Counted from the first letter of the stretch, positions 16,038-24,430 are shown. The stretch: 64,000 nt of DNA from a bacterium (GCA_021811315.1 JAJZPF010000012.1:1-64000), one strand, 5' to 3'. Notes: a model not told the origin generated them from the letters alone. A program made the numbers and translations.

Positions 16038-16656
16038 GCTTCACCAGGATAGCCTCTATGACTTTGGCCACGTGCTCGCATTTATCCAGCGTGGATTCCG
16101 CCACTTCATACATCTCTTTCCACTTTATGACCATGATGGGGTCCTTCTCCGTTTCGAAGAGGTGGCCGATGGCTTTCTCCCGCACCTGGTCGCCCATGTT
16201 CTCCAGGCGGTTGATCTCTATGCAGTGGTCCAGCACGCGGCGGACGCGCTTGGTGTCGTGCATATGCTTTACGGCGTTCGAAAGGGCCACGGAGGACTGG
16301 TCGATGAGGTCGATGAACTGCGAGAAGTACTCGTTGCCCGGGTCCAGCTTGTAGAGCCGCATGCGGCCGGCCATCGCGTTGAGCATGTCCAGCACGTCGT
16401 CGAGCTGGTTGGCCAGCGCGTAGATGTCCTCGCGGTCGATGGGGGTGATGAAAGTGCGGTTGAGCATGTCGGTGATCTCGTGGGACAGCGTATCGCCCTC
16501 GTGCTCGTAGTCGTGGATCTTCTTGGCGGCGGCTTCGTCCAGCACGCCGTTCTTGAGTATGGATTTAAAATAAGCGGAGGCCTTCACCAGGTTTTCGGCC
16601 TGCAGATTGAGATAATCAAAGAACTTCACTTCTTTCGGCATGAAATTAATGGACAT
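16030..16656 (-). CDS. DUF47 (PhoU-like) PiT accessory protein
   Basis: This 208-residue all-helical cytoplasmic protein has the PhoU-like features HDYEHEGDTLSHEITDMLNRTFITPIDREDIYALANQLDDVLD. DUF47 proteins are nearly always encoded beside PiT transporters and are thought to control them. Here it overlaps the PiT gene and follows phoU. Confidence 0.92.
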   Translation of the reverse strand: MSINFMPKEVKFFDYLNLQAENLVKASAYFKSILKNGVLDEAAAKKIHDYEHEGDTLSHEITDMLNRTFITPIDREDIYALANQLDDVLDMLNAMAGRMRLYKLDPGNEYFSQFIDLIDQSSVALSNAVKHMHDTKRVRRVLDHCIEINRLENMGDQVREKAIGHLFETEKDPIMVIKWKEMYEVAESTLDKCEHVAKVIEAILVKHG

Positions 16657-16698
16657 ATTTTCTCCTGAATTAATTAGTTGTCGGCACTATAATTATAC

Positions 16699-17367
16699 TT
16701 ATTTTAATTCTTCCGGGTGGTGGCGGACCACCACGGCGGAAACCATGTAGATGATGTCTTCGGCCATGCTCACGGCGTGGTCGCAGACCCGCTCCAGGTG
16801 GCGCGCGGCCAGCAGCAGCGGCACGGCCCTGTCCGCCGTGGAACCGTCCCTCATCATATAGTCGTTGATCAGCTCTTTTTCTACGCCGCGTTTAAGCGTA
16901 TCGGCTTCCGGGTCGGAAAGAACGACTTTTTTCGCGAGCTCCGTGTCGCCGTTTATAAAGGCCTGGATAGCTTCCCCGGTCATGCGCTGGGCCACCCCGG
17001 CAAGTTTGGGAATATCCACGAGCGGCTTGAGCAGCGGCTTGTCGGCGATGGCCAGCGCCCGCTGGGCCACGTCCACGGCCAGGTCGCCTATGCGTTCCAG
17101 TTCCGCGTTCAGCTTTATCGCGGTGGTGATAAAGCGGAGGTCCCGCGCCATCGGCTGGTGCAGGGCGATCAGGTCCAGGCATTTTTCGTCTATGACCAGC
17201 TCCAGCCTGTCCATTTCCACGTCGGAGTCTATCACTTTCTGCGCGGCGGTCCTGTCGCGGTTCTTAAGGGAATCCACGGAATTTATTATGGCTTCCTGCG
17301 CCATGGCGCCCATTTTAAGGATGTCGTTCTTCAGCTGCTGCAGCTCGTCGTCGAAATGTCTTTGCAT
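16699..17367 (-). CDS. phoU: Phosphate transport regulator PhoU
   Basis: PhoU couples Pst transport to PhoR and represses the Pho response when phosphate is plentiful. The 222 residues form two three-helix bundles with E/DxxxD metal-binding patterns, for example DVEMDRLELVIDEKCLDLIALHQPMARDLRFI and LERIGDLAVDVAQRA, then LERVCDHAVSMAEDIIYMV in the second repeat. It lies 9 nt downstream of pstB. Confidence 0.96.
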   Translation of the reverse strand: MQRHFDDELQQLKNDILKMGAMAQEAIINSVDSLKNRDRTAAQKVIDSDVEMDRLELVIDEKCLDLIALHQPMARDLRFITTAIKLNAELERIGDLAVDVAQRALAIADKPLLKPLVDIPKLAGVAQRMTGEAIQAFINGDTELAKKVVLSDPEADTLKRGVEKELINDYMMRDGSTADRAVPLLLAARHLERVCDHAVSMAEDIIYMVSAVVVRHHPEELK

Positions 17368-17376
17368 GGTCCTCTC

Positions 17377-18246
17377 CTAGCCGAATCTTCCGGTTATATA
17401 GTCTTCAGTGCGCTTGTCCCTCGGCGCCTTGAAGATCTTGTCGGTCCTGCCGACCTCTATCAGGTCCCCCATCAGGAAAAAGGCCGTGTTGTCGGAAACG
17501 CGCGCGGCCTGCTGCATATTATGCGTCACTATCACTATGGTGTATTCCTTCTTCAGCGTCAGTATCAGTTCTTCGATCTTGGCCGTGGAGATAGGGTCCA
17601 GGCTGGCGCAAGGCTCGTCGAAAAGTATGACCTCGGGCGAGACCGCGAGGCACCTGGCGATGCAAAGCCGCTGCTGCTGGCCGCCGGAAAGGCCGAGCGC
17701 GCTGTCCTTCAGCCTGTCCTTGATCTCGTCCCAGAGCGCGGCTTTTTTAAGCGAGTCCACCACCCGCTCCTCGATAAGGTGCTTATCCGTAACCCCGTTG
17801 ACCTCCAGGCCGTAGGCGATATTCTCGAAGACGGTCTTGGGAAAGGGGTTCGGCTTCTGGAAGACCATGCCGACCCGCTTGCGCAGCTCCGCCGCGTCGC
17901 AGGCCGGGGAAAGGATATCCAGCCCGTCGAGAAGGATCTCCCCCTCCAGGCGGCTGCCCGGAACCAGTTCGTTCATCCGGTTCAGCAGGCGGATGAAGGT
18001 GGATTTGCCGCAGCCGGAGGGGCCGATGATGGCGGTGACCCGGCGGGGGCTGAAGTCTATGGTTATCCCGTTAAGCGCGCGCTTCTGGCCGTAATAGAAG
18101 TTCACGCCGCGGGCGCTTATCTTCGGCTCCGTTCCGAACAGGTCGGCCTCTCCCATGGAGTTCATATTTATTCCCACCGGGGCTTTTACCGGCGCCGGCG
18201 GGAAATTCCCGCCCGCCGCTTTCGATCCTGGATCCTGGTTAAGCAT
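17377..18246 (-). CDS. pstB: Phosphate ABC transporter ATPase PstB
   Basis: This is the ATPase of the high-affinity phosphate importer. Visible motifs are Walker [24 protein letters not shown] signature [17 protein letters not shown] and Walker [14 protein letters not shown]. The first 38 residues before the ABC domain are a Pro/Gly-rich extension not usual in PstB. The chosen start overlaps pstA by 8 nt, although an internal Met near residue 27 or 30 would give the standard length. Confidence 0.96.
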   Translation of the reverse strand: MLNQDPGSKAAGGNFPPAPVKAPVGINMNSMGEADLFGTEPKISARGVNFYYGQKRALNGITIDFSPRRVTAIIGPSGCGKSTFIRLLNRMNELVPGSRLEGEILLDGLDILSPACDAAELRKRVGMVFQKPNPFPKTVFENIAYGLEVNGVTDKHLIEERVVDSLKKAALWDEIKDRLKDSALGLSGGQQQRLCIARCLAVSPEVILFDEPCASLDPISTAKIEELILTLKKEYTIVIVTHNMQQAARVSDNTAFFLMGDLIEVGRTDKIFKAPRDKRTEDYITGRFG

Positions 18247-19093
18247 TATACGTTTTCCTTTGCCTGGCCCTAATGTAGATCGCCAGCATGGACACCGACA
18301 GCACCAGCGCCAGCAGCAGCAGGCTGGAGGCGTAGGCGATGCGGGTCTGTTCTTCGGGGTGCGTGCCCTCGGTCATCAGGGCGTAAATATGATACGGCAG
18401 GGCCATGACCTCGGAGAAGATCGAATGCGGGTAGCCTTTTACGTAGAAAGCCGCGGCGGTGAAAAGTATGGGCGCGGTTTCGCCGGCCACCCTGCCCACG
18501 CTCAGGATCACGCCCGTAAGTATGCCCGGCAGCGCGGCTGGCAGCACCACCCGGCGGATGGTCTCCCACTGCGTCGCCCCCAGGGCCAGCGAGGCCTCCC
18601 GGATGGACTGCGGGACCGCCGTCAGCGCCTCCTGGGAGGCGGAAATTATGACCGGCAGCGCGAGTATGCCGAGCGTAAGCGAGCCGGACAGGATGGAAAC
18701 CCCGAAGCCCATATATTTAACGAACACCGTTAGGCCGAACAAACCGAACACCACCGACGGCACGCCCGCCAGGTTGTTGATGCTGATGCGCAGCAGGTTC
18801 ACTATCCAGCCCCTGGGCGAATACTCGGTGAGATAGATGGCGCTGGCGACGCCCAGCGGCAGAGCGAAAATTATCGCGCCGAGCGTGAGGTAAAAGGTCC
18901 CGGCTATGACCGGCGCCACGCCGCCCGCCGTCATGGAGTCGCGCGGAGCCTGGGTCAGGAAAGCCCAGTTGATGGAGCCGAGGCCGCGGGCGGCTATGAA
19001 AAAGACGATGCCCCCCAGGAAAACGATGTTCGCCGCCATGCAGGCGAATAAGGCGGAGAAGCCCAGTTTTTGAACTATGTCGCGGCGCTTCAT
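18239..19093 (-). CDS. pstA: Phosphate ABC transporter permease PstA
   Basis: This inner-membrane permease has six predicted membrane segments over 284 residues. The permease EAA-type loop reads [32 protein letters not shown]. It overlaps pstC by an ATGA junction and pstB by 8 nt. Confidence 0.95.
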   Translation of the reverse strand: MKRRDIVQKLGFSALFACMAANIVFLGGIVFFIAARGLGSINWAFLTQAPRDSMTAGGVAPVIAGTFYLTLGAIIFALPLGVASAIYLTEYSPRGWIVNLLRISINNLAGVPSVVFGLFGLTVFVKYMGFGVSILSGSLTLGILALPVIISASQEALTAVPQSIREASLALGATQWETIRRVVLPAALPGILTGVILSVGRVAGETAPILFTAAAFYVKGYPHSIFSEVMALPYHIYALMTEGTHPEEQTRIAYASSLLLLALVLSVSMLAIYIRARQRKTYNA

Positions 19094-19992
19094 CTTGACA
19101 GCCCCAGTTTCAGCCTGAACCTGCGGCTGATAAGTTCCGCGGCGATGTTAAAGGCGAAAGTTATCAGGAAAAGCATCAGCGCTATGGCGAACAGCGCGTG
19201 GTAGTGGTCGCTGCCGACGGGCGCCTCGCCCATCTCGGCGGCGATCGCGGCGGTCATCGGGCGCACCGGGTCGAAGATGGAATGCGGGATAACGGCCGAG
19301 CCCCCGGCTACCATCAGCACCGTCATCGTCTCGCCTATGGCGCGGCTCATCCCGAGTATGATGCCCGTGGAGATGCCCGACCCGGCGGCCGGGATGATCA
19401 CTTTAGTGAGGGTCTGCCAGCGGTCGGCGCCCACCGCGAAGGAAGCCTCGCGGAAAGACCTGGGCACATAGCTCAGCGCGTCCTCGGCGATGCTCGCCAC
19501 CGTGGGCGTGGCCATAACCCCGAGTATGATGCTGGTGGTAAGCGCGCAAAGCCCGATGGGCAGGTTAAAAGTATCCTGGAGGAAGGGCGCGAGTATCACC
19601 ATCCCGAAAAAGCCGTAGACTATGGACGGGACCGAGGCGAGTATTTCGATCACCGGTTTTAGCAGGGCCCGCTGGCGCGGCCCGGCCAGTTCGTGCAGGT
19701 AAAGCGCGCTGCCCACGCCCAGCGGCACGCAGATCACCAGCGCCCCCAGCGTAACCCAGAGCGAAGCGAGGATGAGCGGCAGGATCCCGAATTCAGGCGG
19801 CGACGAGGTGGGATACCAGCTTTTCCCGAGCAGAAAAGCTTTCGGGCTGACCTTCCCGAAGATGGGCAGGGCTTCCCTGAAAAGAACGAACACTATGCCG
19901 ACAAGGAAGACCAGCGAGGCGAAAGCCAGCGCGGTGAACAGATATCTTATTATCCGTTCTTTCCGTTTATTCATCAGCGGCCGCCCGGTCAC
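19090..19992 (-). CDS. pstC: Phosphate ABC transporter permease PstC
   Basis: This is the second permease subunit, 300 residues with six membrane segments and the loop SFREASFAVGADRWQTLTKVIIPAAGSGISTG. The frame opens with GTG at 19992. An ATG at 19974 (MNKRKERIIRYL) is an alternative start. A PhoB-type promoter lies immediately upstream at 20010-20064, so pstCAB-phoU-DUF47-PiT can be transcribed separately from porin-pstS. Confidence 0.94.
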   Translation of the reverse strand: MTGRPLMNKRKERIIRYLFTALAFASLVFLVGIVFVLFREALPIFGKVSPKAFLLGKSWYPTSSPPEFGILPLILASLWVTLGALVICVPLGVGSALYLHELAGPRQRALLKPVIEILASVPSIVYGFFGMVILAPFLQDTFNLPIGLCALTTSIILGVMATPTVASIAEDALSYVPRSFREASFAVGADRWQTLTKVIIPAAGSGISTGIILGMSRAIGETMTVLMVAGGSAVIPHSIFDPVRPMTAAIAAEMGEAPVGSDHYHALFAIALMLFLITFAFNIAAELISRRFRLKLGLSR

Positions 19993-20009
19993 CTGTTTCC
20001 ATATTTACA

Positions 20010-20064
20010 AGTATAAGAAAACCGGGTGAAGCCGGCATAAAAGGCGTGTAAAATCCGTGTAAAG
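20010..20064 (-). promoter_or_regulatory. PhoB-type promoter of pstC
   Basis: Reading the minus strand, four consecutive 11-bp units (CTTTACACGGA, TTTTACACGCC, TTTTATGCCGG, CTTCACCCGGT; 20064 down to 20021) are followed by 5 nt and the -10 box TATACT (20015-20010). There is no -35 hexamer, as expected for PhoB-type activation. The layout is identical to four other sites in this window. Confidence 0.85.
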
Positions 20065-20071
20065 AAAAGGG

Positions 20072-20095
20072 GCCATGGAGAACCGTCTCCATGGC
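20072..20095 (-). terminator. Terminator after pstS
   Basis: A perfect 10-bp stem GCCATGGAGA/TCTCCATGGC with loop ACCG is followed on the minus strand by CCCCTTTTCTTT. Its U-tract runs into the first unit of the pstC PhoB box. It probably reduces read-through from the porin-pstS unit into pstCAB. Confidence 0.8.
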
Positions 20096-20125
20096 GCCCT
20101 TCCCTTGTACAGGGGCTCCTGTCCC

Positions 20126-20953
20126 TTATTTAAGTCCCACGAAGCCTTCAGCTTCCACTATTTTCTGCCCCGCTTTGCTCTTTAGGAAGTCGAGGAACTG
20201 CTTGGCCGTCCCGGCGGGTTTCCCGTTGGTGTACATATAAAGCGGCCTGGATACGGGGTACTTGTGGTTGAGCACGGTGGCCTTCGAGGGCATCACGCCG
20301 TTCACCGAAAGGGCCTTTATGCTGGCGTTGAGATAGCCGAGGCCGACATAGCCTATGGCGCCCCGGGTGCGGGACACGGTGCTGCCCACGGCCTGGTTGG
20401 AAGCCTGCATGATAGCGTCGGCGCGGACCTTCTCCTTGTTCAGCACCAGCTCGTTAAAAGCCTCGAAAGTCCCGCTGGAGCTGTCCCGCGAGATCACCAC
20501 TATCTTAAGGTCGGGGCCGCCCACCTCGGACCAGTTGGAGAACTTGCCGGTATAGATGTTCTTGATCTGTTCCTTGGTAAGGCCTTTCACGGGGTTCGAA
20601 GGGTGTACCACGGGGGCTATGCCGTCCATGGCCACAACGAAGGGCTTTATGTCCTTGCCGCGCTTTTTTCCCTCCGCTACTTCTTCGGGCTGGATGGCCC
20701 TGGAAGAATCGGCTATGTCGCAGGCGCCGTCCAGGATGGAGGCTATGCCTACGCCGGAGCCGCCGCCGCGCACCGAAATGTCCGCGTCCTTGTGCAGCTT
20801 CATGAAGTCCTCCGCGGCGCGCTGCGCTATGGGCAGCACGGTGGTGGAGCCTTCAAGCACCACTTTCTGGCCGGCGAAAGCCGGCGCGCCCAAGGCTATA
20901 GCCAGGGCGGGCATTACCATCAGTTTCATCATTGTTTTCATTTTTTTCTCCAT
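20126..20953 (-). CDS. pstS: Phosphate-binding protein PstS
   Basis: This periplasmic phosphate-binding protein of the Pst importer has 275 residues. After a signal peptide ending APAFAG, the phosphate-contacting loops are visible: LEGSTTVLPIAQ, GGGSGVGIASI and SRDSSSGTFEAF. Met5 is an alternative start. It follows the porin gene by 26 nt and precedes a terminator, so porin and pstS form their own unit. Confidence 0.95.
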   Translation of the reverse strand: MEKKMKTMMKLMVMPALAIALGAPAFAGQKVVLEGSTTVLPIAQRAAEDFMKLHKDADISVRGGGSGVGIASILDGACDIADSSRAIQPEEVAEGKKRGKDIKPFVVAMDGIAPVVHPSNPVKGLTKEQIKNIYTGKFSNWSEVGGPDLKIVVISRDSSSGTFEAFNELVLNKEKVRADAIMQASNQAVGSTVSRTRGAIGYVGLGYLNASIKALSVNGVMPSKATVLNHKYPVSRPLYMYTNGKPAGTAKQFLDFLKSKAGQKIVEAEGFVGLK

Positions 20954-20979
20954 ATTTTTCCCTATTCGTTCGAGTTAGC

Positions 20980-22218
20980 TTAAAACTTCAGGTTCAGGTC
21001 GGCCTGCAGCAGATGTTCCCGCTTGGATGTGTCGCTTATCCGCTTCGAGGCATAATAGTCGGCTTCCACGTTCATATTGCGGGCCACGCCCAGCGTAAGC
21101 ACCATTTCCGCGCCTTTTACGCCGGTGGAGCCGCCGTAGAAGTCGGAGTCGGGATAAGTATCCAGCCAGGCCTCCGCCTCCAGCCTGCGCAGCGAGTACC
21201 TGAACTGCCACTGCCCGGCCTCCTCCACCTTGCGCTGGCCCAGCTTGAAGCCGGCCAGCCAAGCGGCGCTCCGCCGGGAGTGGTCAGTGGCTTTCACGCC
21301 GCCGCCGAAAAGCCCGGCGTAATCCAGCTTAAGGCCGGTCCCGGCGATGTTTATCGGCGCGAAGCCCTTGTTCAATTCCGCGTCCGCCGCCAGCGACTCG
21401 TAATTATATTTATAGTCGGAACCCGCGAGCGTGTTCGATTTAACGTAGCTGCTTGCGGTGGAAGGCCTGTTGGCCAGCTCGCCGCGGCCCTTTACGTTGG
21501 CGAAGCCATAGTAGGTCATCGCTGCGGTAAAGTCCAGCTTATCCGCCCCGCTCCATTTGAACCCGGCCTGCCCGGCCGCCAGGTAAGGGGCCTGCGAACT
21601 GGAGGCGCTCTCGTCCAGCGCGAACCACGCGCCCGCGGCGAAAGGCTGGAACCCGGTTTTTTGCCGCGAGGCTAACCTGAAGGCGGCGCCCTCCGGATTT
21701 ATATCCCCGTCCCAGAGCATGTCGTTGGAGGTCCAGAAAGGATTGTGCATCCTGCCGCCGGTGAAGGAAAAGCCGCCGGCGCCCTTGTACTCCGCGTAAG
21801 CGTAATCGAGGTACAGGTCCTTCTTGGAGAAGTTGGAGGTCAGGGTCTGGTTGGTTGAGCGGGAATCGGCGCTCGAGCCGCTGGCCATCCCGAGACCCAC
21901 GGTCCAGGTGTCGTTCACCGCGGCGTCGGCGCCGGCGCGCAGGCGGATGCGCCCGCGGGACTCCCTTACGGTCCTGTCGTTATTGTCCACGCTTTCGGCG
22001 CGCAGGCGCATATCCCCGTGGAACTTCATGGTCTGCAGCCAGAGCGGGAGCTCCGCTTTGGGCTGCGGGCGTTCCGCGGCCTTTATCTCCTGTACTTCCG
22101 CGGGAGCGATCACGTTCTTCTCGGCAAGCCGGTAGAGAAGCATATCCATCTCTCCGGCGCGGGCGGGCGCGGCCGCCGCGAGTACCAGCAGGGTCAGCAG
22201 GGTGTTCTTTAGTTTCAT
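20980..22218 (-). CDS. Outer-membrane porin of the pst locus
   Basis: The 412-residue protein has a signal peptide (MKLKNTLLTLLVLAAAAPARAG), a short N-terminal helix region (LLYRLAEKNVIAPAEVQEIKAA) and then a long amphipathic beta-strand domain starting FHGDMRLRAESVDNNDRTVRES. The C-terminus is aromatic (LNLKF), as in outer-membrane barrels. It resembles the putative-porin (Porin_5-like) group. Its location in front of pstS and its PhoB-type promoter suggest a phosphate or polyphosphate channel, by functional analogy to OprP/PhoE. The -10 box ends exactly 6 nt before the ATG, so the mRNA should be leaderless. Confidence 0.82.
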   Translation of the reverse strand: MKLKNTLLTLLVLAAAAPARAGEMDMLLYRLAEKNVIAPAEVQEIKAAERPQPKAELPLWLQTMKFHGDMRLRAESVDNNDRTVRESRGRIRLRAGADAAVNDTWTVGLGMASGSSADSRSTNQTLTSNFSKKDLYLDYAYAEYKGAGGFSFTGGRMHNPFWTSNDMLWDGDINPEGAAFRLASRQKTGFQPFAAGAWFALDESASSSQAPYLAAGQAGFKWSGADKLDFTAAMTYYGFANVKGRGELANRPSTASSYVKSNTLAGSDYKYNYESLAADAELNKGFAPINIAGTGLKLDYAGLFGGGVKATDHSRRSAAWLAGFKLGQRKVEEAGQWQFRYSLRRLEAEAWLDTYPDSDFYGGSTGVKGAEMVLTLGVARNMNVEADYYASKRISDTSKREHLLQADLNLKF

Positions 22219-22224
22219 AACTAA

Positions 22225-22279
22225 AGTTTAGAAAAACCGCTTAAAGGCGGCATGAAGGAGGTGTAAATTATGGGTAAAG
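22225..22279 (-). promoter_or_regulatory. PhoB-type promoter of porin-pstS
   Basis: Four 11-bp units (CTTTACCCATA, ATTTACACCTC, CTTCATGCCGC, CTTTAAGCGGT; 22279 down to 22236), then 5 nt, then the -10 box TAAACT (22230-22225). The start codon of the porin begins 7 nt after the box. Confidence 0.82.
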
Positions 22280-22285
22280 GAGTAA

Positions 22286-22319
22286 AAGCAAAAAAAGAGG
22301 CCGCCATTACGGCGGCCTC
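22286..22319 (-). terminator. Terminator of the 193-residue protein gene
   Basis: A 9-bp stem GAGGCCGCC/GGCGGCCTC (22297-22305 with 22311-22319) is followed on the minus strand by a run of U (22296 downward). Confidence 0.88.
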
Positions 22320-22346
22320 AAGTCCGGCGGTCCCGGCCTGCTTCTA

Positions 22347-22928
22347 TTATAAGGAAGCCGCGGCGGCGCTGGTGAACCCGGCTTTCACGTTCCCATTGGC
22401 GTCAAGGAACTCGGCGGCGACGAAGCTTATCAGCTGCTGGGGATCGAGAGGGTTGATCCTGGGGGCCACGGCGCCGTCCTCATGGTCGGGAGTGGAAAGC
22501 GCGTCTATAAAGTAAGCGCTGACCTGACCGTTTTTCTGCCCGGCATTGGTGGCGATGTAAGTCAGCCCGTACTGCATCCAGTCCCCGCCGGTGAAATAAA
22601 CTTCTATCCTGCGGGACAGCCCTTTAGAGTCGGTAAAGCTGAACACCTTCAGGATCCTTGAATTCTCCTCGGTGTGGACCAGCTTGTAGATCCCAGGGAA
22701 AGCGGAAACCACTTCGTAGTTCTGCGTGCATTGGGCGGTAATATCCTGCAGGTGCAGGGTGCGGTAGTCATAGCTGACTATGGCAGGCGCGGGCACGGAA
22801 GGCGTCTGGGGCGCGCCGGCCGAGGGCAGCTGGCCGAACGCGTAAGGCACGGGGCCCGTCTGCGCGAAAGCGGAGCCGGACAGGGAAACCAATACTATTA
22901 AGGAAAACAGATTAACGAACTTTTTCAT
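22347..22928 (-). CDS. Small secreted protein of unknown function
   Basis: The 193-residue protein has a clear signal peptide (MKKFVNLFSLIVLVSLSGSAFAQ), a Pro-rich linker and a beta-rich domain (FPGIYKLVHTEENSRILKVFSFTDSKGLSRRIEVYFTGG). I recognise no family. One cysteine remains after processing. It sits between its own terminator and a 230-nt upstream region that may hold a structured RNA. Confidence 0.7.
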   Translation of the reverse strand: MKKFVNLFSLIVLVSLSGSAFAQTGPVPYAFGQLPSAGAPQTPSVPAPAIVSYDYRTLHLQDITAQCTQNYEVVSAFPGIYKLVHTEENSRILKVFSFTDSKGLSRRIEVYFTGGDWMQYGLTYIATNAGQKNGQVSAYFIDALSTPDHEDGAVAPRINPLDPQQLISFVAAEFLDANGNVKAGFTSAAAASL

Positions 22929-22980
22929 GACACGAAGCCTCCGAAATATAATTTTCTGTTATATTCCCGATACTTTGTGC

Positions 22981-23127
22981 TAAGTTCCGTTATTAGGTGG
23001 GTGAACTTAACGCGCCTTCCGACCGTAATCCGGGAAGGACATCACTGCCGGAGGTAGTCTTAGGTGTTTAAGGATACCAGCGCAGCTTGTAAGATACGGA
23101 AACTACTCTGCAGACTGACATTGCTGT
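22981..23127 (-). ncRNA. Candidate structured RNA, possibly 6S-like
   Basis: A 235-nt gap between genes can fold into a rod. TTCCGT (22985-22990) pairs with ACGGAA (23096-23101), with an inner CCTTCC/GGAAGG hairpin (about 23015-23037) and a small AAGTTC/GAACTT hairpin (22982-23009) on one side of an internal bubble. Size, bubble and side hairpin recall 6S RNA. A promoter lies at the right end on the minus strand. It could also be only a structured 5' leader of the 193-residue protein gene. Confidence 0.3.
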
Positions 23128-23133
23128 ACCAAT

Positions 23134-23162
23134 ACTATAGCAAAAAGTGCGGACCTTGTAAA
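23134..23162 (-). promoter_or_regulatory. Sigma70-type promoter
   Basis: On the minus strand TTTACA (23162-23157), a 17-nt spacer and TATAGT (23139-23134) with TGC just before it form a near-ideal extended -10 promoter. It lies at the stop codon of the upstream metallo-hydrolase gene and drives the possible RNA and the 193-residue protein. Confidence 0.65.
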
Positions 23163-23163
23163 G

Positions 23164-24132
23164 CTATTGCCCGCCTATCCTGAACTGCTGCGTTCCGCCA
23201 AGATCGGTCCGGAACACGGTAGCGCCGACTGCCTGCAGATTGGATAAGGTCACCGGGGCAGGGAAAGCGAAGATATTATCCTTGCCGACCTCTATATAAG
23301 CGTATTTAGGCTTTACCGCGTTAAGGAAAGCCGGGCTGGTAGCCGTATTGCTGCCGTGATGCCCCACTTTAAGGACATCCGACTGCAGCAGGGCGCCGTA
23401 TTTCGCCACCAAATTGGCTTCCTGGTCCGACTGCATGTCGCCCACGAAGAGCAGGGAAGTGTTCTGATAGGTGACCTTAAGCACGATAGAGCAGTTATTG
23501 ATCACGGGGCCTGAATTGCTTCCGCCGGGGGCCGCGCAGGCGTTGAAAACGTTCACCTGGACTTCAGGCATATCCCAGTTCAGGCTGTCGCCGGGCGAAG
23601 GGTAAATAGTATTGACGCCCATCGCGCTGATCTTGTCGCGCAGGATCTTCGCGCCGGCCGCGCCGGTATTGTCCTCGCGGGTGTCGTAAAAATTGTCCAC
23701 TTTCAGATTGGTGAAAACGAAAGACAGCCCGGCGTAATGGTCCAGGTGCGGATGGGTGAGAACCACATGGTTGATCCTTTTGACGCCGTGCTGGAGGAGG
23801 AACTGGGCGAGCGGGGCCGTGGGATTGGGACCGCCGTCGATAAGGACATTGCCGCCGTTGGGCAGTTCTATGTATTCCGCGTCCCCCTCGCCTACGCTGA
23901 TGAAATAAGCGTTCAGCGGCGGCGGCGCTTTGAGAGGGCCGGGAAAGGGAGCGGGGGCCGACGGATCAGGGACTCCGGAAAAAACAGGGGAAGCGTTGGA
24001 TGAAAGGGACTCGAACGCGCTCGCAGCGAAAAGCCGGGGCCCCTGGGAAAAGACCAGCAGCCCCGAAAGGAGCAGAACGGCGGTGAAAAGTTTTTTCAGG
24101 TTCACGGTAGTGGTCTGACTTTTGGTTCTCAT
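23164..24132 (-). CDS. Secreted metallo-beta-lactamase-fold hydrolase, ComEC C-terminal type
   Basis: This 322-residue protein has a hydrophobic N-terminus (about residues 13-35), probably a signal peptide or anchor, followed by one MBL-fold domain. Motifs are GEGDAEYIELPNGGNVLIDGG, the metal site LTHPHLDHYAG and the late KVGHHGSNTATS. These match the hydrolase domain of the DNA-uptake protein ComEC, without its channel part. Stand-alone versions occur in many bacteria as extracytoplasmic nucleases or phosphodiesterases. The substrate is unknown. An extracellular nuclease would fit phosphate scavenging, but no PhoB box precedes it. Confidence 0.78.
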   Translation of the reverse strand: MRTKSQTTTVNLKKLFTAVLLLSGLLVFSQGPRLFAASAFESLSSNASPVFSGVPDPSAPAPFPGPLKAPPPLNAYFISVGEGDAEYIELPNGGNVLIDGGPNPTAPLAQFLLQHGVKRINHVVLTHPHLDHYAGLSFVFTNLKVDNFYDTREDNTGAAGAKILRDKISAMGVNTIYPSPGDSLNWDMPEVQVNVFNACAAPGGSNSGPVINNCSIVLKVTYQNTSLLFVGDMQSDQEANLVAKYGALLQSDVLKVGHHGSNTATSPAFLNAVKPKYAYIEVGKDNIFAFPAPVTLSNLQAVGATVFRTDLGGTQQFRIGGQ

Positions 24133-24259
24133 ATCATCTGCCGTTGAAGCGGGCGCAACTTCGCCCTTTATCCAATATAGTCTATCAGTCTTAAATAAAA
24201 TAAAGGAGAGTCTTAGGACCCAGGAGGAAACAGACTTTAGACCTATATCCGGTTCCAGC

Positions 24260-24430
24260 CTAAGCGGCCGCTGAAACGCAGGCAGCGTTGGTTGGAAGGT
24301 CGCCGGTGTTCGAGGGAGCGGACGGCTCTTCCACTCCGACGCCCAGGTTTTCGAAGTCCGCCGCGTAAGCCGCGCCGTTCAGGACGAGCAGCACCGCCGT
24401 GATCATCATCATTTCTTTGCTTTTGTTCAT
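24260..24430 (-). CDS. 56-residue secreted peptide with PhoB-type promoter
   Basis: The reading frame from ATG at 24430 encodes 56 residues beginning MNKSKEMMMITAVLLVLNGAAYA, a signal peptide, and leaving a mature acidic peptide of about 33 residues (ADFENLGVGVEEPSAPSNTG then one cysteine). GGGGAG precedes the ATG at good spacing. The frame extends further upstream but would run through the promoter. It lies directly downstream of phoR with its own four-repeat PhoB-type promoter at 24474-24528. I know no homologue. Confidence 0.68.
   Translation of the reverse strand: MNKSKEMMMITAVLLVLNGAAYAADFENLGVGVEEPSAPSNTGDLPTNAACVSAAA

Noticed and set aside
22929-23163. A known riboswitch (cobalamin, SAM, TPP, FMN, glycine)
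   Set aside because: None of the conserved core sequences of these classes is present.
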